A stretch of 32,077 bases of DNA, from positions 1 to 32,077 of the forward strand of contig CAYGWJ010000470.1 of the NCBI GenBank assembly GCA_964353405.1. Direction: 5' to 3'. Shown here piece after piece: positions 16,503 through 22,007 of the stretch. The first letter of the stretch is position 1. Each line of letters opens with the position of its first letter. The DNA comes from JBGLNJ01 sp964353405 (GTDB lineage: Bacteria > Chloroflexota > Anaerolineae > Fen-1058). The position numbers were made by a program, and so were the translations under genes. Under the pieces are notes generated by a model. The model searched no databases, was not told the DNA's origin, and was given only the letters and a program-made list of their open reading frames with translations.

Positions 16503-17261
16503 ATGATGACGCTCACACCCCTTAAGGGTGTCCTGGGGATCGAGCGATATTTCGAAGCCTTGCAGGCCAAGATCGCAGAGATCGCGGCGCGGCCGGAGCC
16601 GATCCGCCAGGCGGCCAAACTGTGCGCGGACGCGCTGGCGAATGGCGGCGTGATCCACGTCTTCGACAGCGGCCACCTGATCTCGCGCGAGCTGCTGTTC
16701 CGCGCGGGCGGGTTGGCTGCACTGTCCAACCTGGATTTCAGCCTGAGCATCGGCAACGTGGTGCGCACCCGCGCTGCACTGCCGGATGATCCCGCGCTCT
16801 CGTTCGGCTACATCCAGCACATCTTCGCCAGCAACCAGCTCCGCCCCGGCGACGTGCTGTTTGTGGGCAGCGTTTCCGGCAAGACGGCCAACGTGATCGA
16901 GCTGGCGCTGCAAGGTCGCGCTCACGGGCTGACGGTCATCGCCGTCACCGCGCTCGCGTACAGCTCCAAGCTGACCTCCGACCATCCCTCCGGGAAGCAT
17001 CTCTACGAAGTGGCTGATCTGACACTGGACAACGCCGCGCCCTACGGCGACGCCATGCTGCCGGTGGAAGGGCTGCCCTATCCCATCTGCCCCGCCTCCG
17101 GCATCGGCGCGGCCGCGGTGATGTGGGCGGTGATGGCGGGTGTGGTGGAGGAGATGCTCGCCCGTGAGCTGACCCCCACCGTCTTCCCCAGCGTCAACCT
17201 GCCGGATGGCAAGGCGCTGGTGGATCAGGCCGTGGCGGATGCGCTGCGAAAGGGCTACTGA
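16503..17261 (+). CDS. SIS-domain sugar isomerase-like protein (UPF0309/SIS_2 type), copy 1
   Basis: A 252-residue cytoplasmic protein with one SIS (sugar isomerase) domain: IHVFDSGHLISRELLFRAGG (about 51-70), and a second phosphosugar-loop region GDVLFVGSVSGKTANVIELA near 115-134. It ends APYGDAMLPVEG and GIGAAAVMWAVMAGVVEEML, as in the UPF0309 family, often found beside GlcNAc kinases and sugar importers in actinomycetes and Chloroflexota. The reaction is unknown; binding of an amino-sugar phosphate is the likely theme. It is shorter than MurQ etherase (about 300 residues) and lacks its C-terminal part. The start ATG 16503 has AGGAG at 16491-16495. Residues 4-12 (LTPLKGVLG) are encoded by repeat A copy 3, so the repeat forms the N-terminus. 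Confidence 0.82.
   Translation: MMTLTPLKGVLGIERYFEALQAKIAEIAARPEPIRQAAKLCADALANGGVIHVFDSGHLISRELLFRAGGLAALSNLDFSLSIGNVVRTRAALPDDPALSFGYIQHIFASNQLRPGDVLFVGSVSGKTANVIELALQGRAHGLTVIAVTALAYSSKLTSDHPSGKHLYEVADLTLDNAAPYGDAMLPVEGLPYPICPASGIGAAAVMWAVMAGVVEEMLARELTPTVFPSVNLPDGKALVDQAVADALRKGY
16513..16539. repeat. Palindromic repeat A, copy 3 (N-terminus of the first SIS gene)
   Basis: Twenty-seven bases identical to the other two copies, beginning 11 bases into the coding sequence. The bases after it (CGAGC one base further on) are also shared with copy 1. Confidence 0.93.
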
Positions 17262-17989
17262 TGAGCTATTTGGACAGTGTGATTCAACTGCTGCAAGAGG
17301 TACGCGACACCCAGGCCGCGGCCATCGAGCAGGCCAGCCAGGCCGTGGCCGCCGCGATCCAGGCCGACCACTTGATCTACGTGTTTGGCGCGTCGCACGC
17401 GGGCATCCTGGCCCAAGAGGTGTTTTACCGGGCAGGCGGGCTGGTGCCGGTCAACCCCATTTTGCCGCCCGGCCTGACCACCGATGTGCGGCCCGTCACG
17501 CTGACCAGCAAGCTGGAGCGGCTGCCTGGCTTTGGCGCACACATCATCAGCGAATACCCCGTCGCGGCCGGCGATGTCCTCATCGTGCATTCCGTCTCCG
17601 GGCGCAACGCGGCCGCCGTGGAAGTGGCCCAGGGGGGCCGCGCCGCCGGCGCGTTTATCATCGCCGTGACCTCGCTGGCCTACTCGCGGGCGGTGCAGCC
17701 GCGCCAATCCGGGACGCCGCGGCTGTTCGAGGTGGCCGACCTCGTCCTGGACAACCGCGCGCCCGTGGGTGACGCGCTGGTCGAATTGCCGGGTCTGCCG
17801 CAACGGGCGGGCGCAGCGTCCACCGTCACCGGCGCGGCGCTGCTCAACGCGGTGATGGCGCGCGCTGCCGAGCTGCTGCTCCAACGCACCGGCGACGCGC
17901 CGGTGTTCATGAGCGCCAACCTGGACGGCGGCGATAGCCACAACCAACGCTGGCTGGAGCACTACCGCGGGCGACTGACTTTTTTGTGA
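17261..17989 (+). CDS. SIS-domain sugar isomerase-like protein (UPF0309/SIS_2 type), copy 2
   Basis: A 242-residue protein whose start overlaps the stop of copy 1 by one base (TGATG). It begins MSYLDSVIQLLQEVRDTQ and has VFGASHAGILAQEVFYRAGG (44-63), VNPILPPGLT, and GDVLIVHSVSGRNAAAVEVAQ near 105-125. It is closer to the canonical UPF0309 sequence than copy 1 and carries no repeat insertion. The tandem arrangement suggests a gene duplication giving a heteromeric or two-step enzyme on amino-sugar phosphates; the reaction is unknown. MurQ was considered, but length and C-terminus do not match. The stop is followed by the DUF5107 gene with no gap in one possible start. Confidence 0.84.
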   Translation: MSYLDSVIQLLQEVRDTQAAAIEQASQAVAAAIQADHLIYVFGASHAGILAQEVFYRAGGLVPVNPILPPGLTTDVRPVTLTSKLERLPGFGAHIISEYPVAAGDVLIVHSVSGRNAAAVEVAQGGRAAGAFIIAVTSLAYSRAVQPRQSGTPRLFEVADLVLDNRAPVGDALVELPGLPQRAGAASTVTGAALLNAVMARAAELLLQRTGDAPVFMSANLDGGDSHNQRWLEHYRGRLTFL

Positions 17990-18021
17990 CAGAAACACCG
18001 AAACACCCGGGAGAACTTGTC

Positions 18022-20097
18022 GTGAGCACATTGCGCATCGAAACCTGGACCATGCCGGCGGCCGATCTCGGCCCGGAAAACCCCCTGCCTGTGCTGCACA
18101 GCGAACGGGAATTGCACGCACTGCGCGAGGGCAGCAACGTGCCCCAGGAAACACTTGCGCCTGTCACCACAGGGGACAGTGCAGGTGTGGTGGAGAGCCT
18201 GATCTGGGGCCAGCCGCCGACCATCTTGCCGTACACCCGCCAGGATGGCTACGACCGCCGCCGCCAGCCCAGGGATTTCCGCGTGGCAGTCTTGGAGAAC
18301 GAGACGTTGCGTGCGACCTTCCTCCTGGAATTGGGCGGCCGCCTCTGGTCGCTGTTCCACAAACCCTCCGGCCGCGAGCTGCTGAGCGTCAATCCAGTCT
18401 TCCAACCGGCCAACCTGGCGATCCGCAACGCATGGTTCAGCGGCGGGGTGGAGTGGAACATCGGCATCATCGGCCACTCCCCATTCACCTGCCAACCCCT
18501 CTTCGCCGGCCGCGTTGAAGGCCCCAACGGGCCTGTGCTCCGCATGTACGAGTGGGAGCGCGTCCGCCAGACGCCGTTCCAGATTGACGCCTATCTGCCC
18601 GACGGCTCACCGGTGCTATTCGTCCGCGTGCGCATCGTCAACCCGCACGATCGGGACGTGCCCATGTACTGGTGGTCGAACATGGCCGTGCCGGAGACCC
18701 TCGCCACGCGCGTGATCGCGCCCGCCACAGAAGCCTTCCAGTTCGGCTACGGGCGGCTCGAAATCGTCCCGATCCCCACCTCCCGCGGCACGGACGTGAC
18801 CTACCCCACCCACCTCAAAGATGCCTGCGACTTTTTCTTCCGTGTGCCGGACGGACAGCGGCGCTGGATCACCGCGTTGGACGCAAAAGGGCGCGGGCTG
18901 GCGCAGGTTTCCACCGATCTGCTGCGCGGCCGAAAGCTGTTCGTCTGGGGGATGAACCCAGGCGGGCGGCGTTGGCAAGAGTTCCTCTCGGCGCCTGGGC
19001 AGGCATACATCGAGATCCAAGCCGGTCTCCCGCGCACGCAGATGGAGTACCTCCGTATGCCGGCCAAAACCGAATGGGCGTGGTTGGAGGCCTACGGCCT
19101 GTTAGAGGCCGATCCGGCCGTAGTGCATGGCGCCGATTGGGCCGCCGCACAACGCGAGGTCGAAGGTCGGCTCGAAGGGCTGATCCCCCGCGGCCGCCTG
19201 GATGCAGAGCTTGCCCGCGGGGCCGCGCTCGCCGATCAGCCGCCGGTCGAGTTGTTTCAGCGCGGCTCGGGGTGGGGCGCGCTGGAACGCCTGCGCCGCG
19301 AAGCTGCGGGCGAGCCGCCCTTCTGCTCTGCCGGGCTGGCGTTTGACGCCGCCTCGCTGACCGCGGAGCAAGCGCCGTGGCAGAGTCTGCTGCGTGAAGG
19401 CGCCATGCCCGCAGTGGAACAGCGAATTCGTTGTTATGCGACCGGCGCGCCGCGCGGCTTTATGGTGCAAGGGGAGTGGCGGGCGCTGCTGGACGCTTCG
19501 CATGCCGTGGCGGCCGGCCGCGCCGCGAGCTGGCTCAGTTGGCTCCATCTCGGCCTGTTGCGGTACCACGCGGGAGATCACGACGGAGCTGGGGACGCCT
19601 GGCAGGCTTCGCTGGAACTAACCAGAACGCCGTGGGCTTTGCGCAACCTGGCCGTGCTGGCGCGCGACAAGGGGAACCCAGCGCTCTCAGCCGAGTTGTA
19701 CCTGGCCGCGCAGCGTCTACAGCCCGCGCTCTTGCCGCTCGCGGTAGAGTGCGGCCAGGCCTTGATCGAGGCCGGCCGGTCGGCCGAATGGCTGGCGCTC
19801 GCGTCCCAGTTGCCCGAGGCAATCCGCAGCAAGGGCCGTATCCGCTTGTTGGAGGGGCGAGCCGCCCTGGGGACAGGCGACCTCGCGACGGTCGAGCGCA
19901 TCCTGGCCGAACGGCCCGTCGTAGACGACCTGCGCGAGGGCGAGACGGCGTTATCGGACATTTGGTTCGAGTATCATCTGCGCCGTGTGAGCGCAGTGGA
20001 GAACCGGCAACCGGACGCGGAAATGGCCGCGCGCGTGCGTCGGGAATACCCGGTGCCGGCGAATCTCGATTTTCGGATGCGTCAGGAAGCTTCTTGA
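18022..20097 (+). CDS. DUF5107 domain protein with C-terminal TPR-like repeats
   Basis: A 691-residue protein. The GTG at 18022 (STLRIETWTMPAADLGPENPLP) is preferred to the GTG at 17986 because GGGAG (18009-18013) precedes it by eight bases. Residues about 65-340 form DUF5107, a beta-sandwich related to galactose mutarotase/carbohydrate-binding folds (ENETLRATFLLELGGRLWSL, then KPSGRELL, PMYWWSNMAVPE, GMNPGGRRWQEFLS). Residues about 495-640 hold helical TPR-like repeats (LHLGLLRYHAGDHDGAGDAW, ALRNLAVLARDKGN). No signal peptide. Function unknown; it is common in carbohydrate loci. Two repeat elements fall inside: a B variant at residues 44-56 and repeat C at 466-472 (EQRIRCY), both at positions that look like surface loops. 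Confidence 0.85.
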   Translation: MSTLRIETWTMPAADLGPENPLPVLHSERELHALREGSNVPQETLAPVTTGDSAGVVESLIWGQPPTILPYTRQDGYDRRRQPRDFRVAVLENETLRATFLLELGGRLWSLFHKPSGRELLSVNPVFQPANLAIRNAWFSGGVEWNIGIIGHSPFTCQPLFAGRVEGPNGPVLRMYEWERVRQTPFQIDAYLPDGSPVLFVRVRIVNPHDRDVPMYWWSNMAVPETLATRVIAPATEAFQFGYGRLEIVPIPTSRGTDVTYPTHLKDACDFFFRVPDGQRRWITALDAKGRGLAQVSTDLLRGRKLFVWGMNPGGRRWQEFLSAPGQAYIEIQAGLPRTQMEYLRMPAKTEWAWLEAYGLLEADPAVVHGADWAAAQREVEGRLEGLIPRGRLDAELARGAALADQPPVELFQRGSGWGALERLRREAAGEPPFCSAGLAFDAASLTAEQAPWQSLLREGAMPAVEQRIRCYATGAPRGFMVQGEWRALLDASHAVAAGRAASWLSWLHLGLLRYHAGDHDGAGDAWQASLELTRTPWALRNLAVLARDKGNPALSAELYLAAQRLQPALLPLAVECGQALIEAGRSAEWLALASQLPEAIRSKGRIRLLEGRAALGTGDLATVERILAERPVVDDLREGETALSDIWFEYHLRRVSAVENRQPDAEMAARVRREYPVPANLDFRMRQEAS
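18151..18188. repeat. Palindromic repeat B, variant copy (inside the DUF5107 gene)
   Basis: Shares the outer arms ACACTTGCGCCTG and CAGTGCAGGTGT with the exact B copies but has a different, longer centre. CTGTC and GACAG extend the stem. It is read as TLAPVTTGDSAGV, in a different frame from copy 1. Confidence 0.8.
19418..19435. repeat. Repeat C, copy 1 (inside the DUF5107 gene)
   Basis: AACAGCGAATTCGTTGTT, a near-palindrome centred on GAATTC, identical over 16 bases to 20216-20231 and the reverse complement of 20396-20413. It is translated as part of EQRIRCY. Confidence 0.85.
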
Positions 20098-20167
20098 GAA
20101 TCCGAGTTACCTCGAGTGATCCCCCTGCATCCCGCGGACGAACGCGACGCGCGCACACCACCCCATG

Positions 20168-20187
20168 CCCCTGGGACTTCCCAGGGG
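20168..20187. repeat. Perfect 8-bp hairpin
   Basis: CCCCTGGG (20168-20175) and CCCAGGGG (20180-20187) around ACTT, in the spacer after the DUF5107 gene. No T-run follows, so terminator activity is not indicated. Confidence 0.7.
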
Positions 20188-20215
20188 TGTGGACTTACCA
20201 GGGGCCACGCCGACA

Positions 20216-20231
20216 CAGCGAATTCGTTGTT
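20216..20231. repeat. Repeat C, copy 2
   Basis: CAGCGAATTCGTTGTT, same orientation as the copy inside the DUF5107 gene. Confidence 0.88.
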
Positions 20232-20255
20232 GAGGTGGGGCGCCGTGGGACGTAC

Positions 20256-20286
20256 CGACACTTGCGCCTGCGCGCAGTGCAGGTGT
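20256..20286. repeat. Palindromic repeat B, copy 2 (intergenic)
   Basis: Identical over 31 bases to the copy inside the kinase gene at 14762-14792, 5.5 kb upstream. Confidence 0.9.
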
Positions 20287-20395
20287 AATGCGCTGGGCAA
20301 TTTGCTCGGCGGCGACGAGGGCCTGGTCTCCTCGCCCGAAAGCCACCTGATGGCCTTTGCCGCTGACAAGTCACGCATCGAAGGCAATATCATAT

Positions 20396-20413
20396 AACAA
20401 CGAATTCGCTGTT
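20396..20413. repeat. Repeat C, copy 3 (inverted)
   Basis: AACAACGAATTCGCTGTT, the exact reverse complement of copy 1. Confidence 0.88.
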
Positions 20414-20455
20414 CCATGCCGGATTATCGCACGGTCTGGGAACAAGCCGCCAAAT

Positions 20456-20491
20456 AACAATGAATTCGCTGTTGACAACGAATTCGCTGTT
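20456..20491. repeat. Repeat C, copies 4 and 5 in tandem (inverted)
   Basis: AACAATGAATTCGCTGTT (20456-20473, one change) and ACAACGAATTCGCTGTT (20475-20491), separated by one base. TTGACA at 20472-20477 is created at the junction and would be a perfect -35, but no good -10 follows. Confidence 0.88.
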
Positions 20492-20498
20492 GAAACAG

Positions 20499-20527
20499 CG
20501 TAGGGGCGAGGTGACCTCGCCCCTACG
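20499..20527. repeat. Perfect 14-bp palindrome before the ROK-like gene
   Basis: CGTAGGGGCGAGGT (20499-20512) and ACCTCGCCCCTACG (20514-20527) flank a single G. It ends 22 bases before the start codon of the next gene. Without a T-run it is unlikely to be a terminator, but it could affect mRNA folding at the 5' end. This palindrome type is recurrent in Chloroflexota and cyanobacterial genomes as far as I recall. Confidence 0.8.
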
Positions 20528-20548
20528 ACAGAATTGGAGATTTATCAC

Positions 20549-21943
20549 ATGTCCACTCTTGAACTCGTGCAACCCAAATTTGTGCCGCCGCTGGAACCCG
20601 AGTTCCGACCGGCCGTACTCGTCCATCACGCGTTTAGAGATCAGGTCCAGGCATCCGGCGCCGGCGTGCCGCTGGTGTTAGGGTTGGAGCGCGAAAGCGG
20701 CTACGTCTCTCGCTTCCAGACCAGCGTCTTTCCTGAGGAACACCCGCAGGCAAAAGCGAATCTGATAGTCGCCGAGCGGCTGGTCAAGTTTTTGCTGTGG
20801 CAGCGCGGCGGCTGGAAGGTGTACGTCGGCGGGCCGCGCAGCGTCGGCGAGTATATCCAGCAAGTGTATTCGCCCGATGGCGTGCGCAAGTTTGATTATC
20901 ATTTCATGGGCCGGGATGTCTATGAGCATACGTTCACCGTGATTCCGTGTGAGGCTGCGGATGTTCCGCCTGCGCATGAAGGCGGCAAGCCACTCGGCGG
21001 TCATCTCGACGGCTGCCGTATCGGCTTTGACCTGGGCGCGTCCGATCGCAAGGTGTCGGCTGTCATTGACGGCGAGCCAGTCTATAGCGAAGAAGTGGTG
21101 TGGGAGCCGCGCAAGCAGACTGACCCCGATTACCACTATCGAGAAATCACCGCTTCCCTCAAGGCGGCGGCGGCCAGGCTGCCGCACGTGGATGCAATTG
21201 GCGGCAGTTCGGCCGGCATCATTATCAACAATCGGCCGATGATCGCTTCGCTGTTCCGTGGCATCCCTAAAGATCAATTCGACAAAGTCAAAAACTTGTT
21301 CGTCCGCATCCGCGACGAATGGCAAGTGCCGTTTGAAGTCATTAACGATGGCGATGTGACGGCGCTTGCAGGCGCCATGTCACTCGAAGATAACGGAGTG
21401 CTCGGCATTGCGCTCGGCTCGAGCGAGGCCGTGGGTTATGTTTCACCTGAGGGCAACATCACCGGCTGGCTGAACGAGTTGGCTTTTGCGCCGGTGGATT
21501 ACAACCCGAACGCCGCAGCGGAGGAGTGGTCGGGCGACAAGGGCTGCGGCGCGCTCTACTTTTCCCAGCAGTGCGTGTTCCATCTCGCGCCCAGGGCTGG
21601 TATCAAAATCCCGACTGACATCACCGACGCGGAAAGACTAAAGTTCGTCCAGACCAAACTCGAAGCCGGTCACGACGGCGCAGCGCAAATCTGGCAGAGC
21701 ATGGGCATCTACATGGGCTATGCCATCGCGCACTATGCCGATTTTTACACGCTCAGGCACATCCTCATCCTGGGCCGTTGCACATCGGGCCGAGGCGGTC
21801 AATTGATTTTGGATAGAGCCAACGCGGTGCTCAAATCCGAGTTCCCCGAACTGGCTCACATCCACATTCAACTGCCCGACGAAAAGAGCCGGCGCGTCGG
21901 CCAATCCATCGCGGCGGCCAGCTTGCCGGCGATGAGAAAGTAA
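20549..21943 (+). CDS. Divergent ROK-family protein with an N-terminal extension
   Basis: A 464-residue protein. ATG 20549 has GGAGA at 20536-20540; the TTG at 20534 is rejected. The C-terminal 310 residues resemble ROK sugar kinases: the phosphate loop IGFDLGASDRKV (158-169), VINDGDVTALAG (264-275) with the catalytic-type Asp, and a degenerate phosphate-2 block LGIALGSSEAVGY (285-297). The ROK zinc motif CxCGxxGC is absent, and normal GTGIGGG glycines are replaced. Residues 1-150 form an extra domain without a recognised match (GWKVYVGGPRSVGEYIQQ). It could be a kinase with a changed active site or a sugar-sensing protein. It is followed by the mutase fusion gene after 64 bases. Confidence 0.72.
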   Translation: MSTLELVQPKFVPPLEPEFRPAVLVHHAFRDQVQASGAGVPLVLGLERESGYVSRFQTSVFPEEHPQAKANLIVAERLVKFLLWQRGGWKVYVGGPRSVGEYIQQVYSPDGVRKFDYHFMGRDVYEHTFTVIPCEAADVPPAHEGGKPLGGHLDGCRIGFDLGASDRKVSAVIDGEPVYSEEVVWEPRKQTDPDYHYREITASLKAAAARLPHVDAIGGSSAGIIINNRPMIASLFRGIPKDQFDKVKNLFVRIRDEWQVPFEVINDGDVTALAGAMSLEDNGVLGIALGSSEAVGYVSPEGNITGWLNELAFAPVDYNPNAAAEEWSGDKGCGALYFSQQCVFHLAPRAGIKIPTDITDAERLKFVQTKLEAGHDGAAQIWQSMGIYMGYAIAHYADFYTLRHILILGRCTSGRGGQLILDRANAVLKSEFPELAHIHIQLPDEKSRRVGQSIAAASLPAMRK

Positions 21944-22007
21944 AGTCGGAAGGCTGAGGGCTGCAACGAACTTGGCCCTCAGGTTGCAGTGCCGAAGGGA
22001 GGCTCAC

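Larger units (their letters stand above)
20098..20548. other. Repeat-rich spacer with scraps of decayed genes
   Basis: No intact gene is supported in these 451 bases. They hold repeat B copy 2, four copies of repeat C, a CCCCTGGG-ACTT-CCCAGGGG hairpin (20168-20187) and a 29-base palindrome next to the next gene. Between repeats, open stretches read ALGNLLGGDEGLVSSPESHL and, further on, MPDYRTVWEQAAK with a stop. They look protein-like but I cannot name a parent family. Confidence 0.7.

Noticed and set aside
16503..17989. MurNAc-6-phosphate etherase (MurQ)
   Set aside because: Both SIS proteins are only about 245 residues, lack the MurQ C-terminal region and fit UPF0309 better.
20472..20500. 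Promoter for the ROK-like gene with TTGACA at 20472
   Set aside because: The -35 is perfect but arises at a junction of repeat C copies and no -10-like hexamer occurs 16-18 bases later.
19418..20527. CRISPR array
   Set aside because: Repeat C copies are irregularly spaced, occur in both orientations and one is inside a gene; there are no uniform spacers or cas genes.
14342..20548. Insertion sequence or transposon behind repeats A-C
   Set aside because: No transposase gene or target-site duplication was seen. The elements are too short to be autonomous; REP-like mobilisation by a distant enzyme remains possible but is not visible here.
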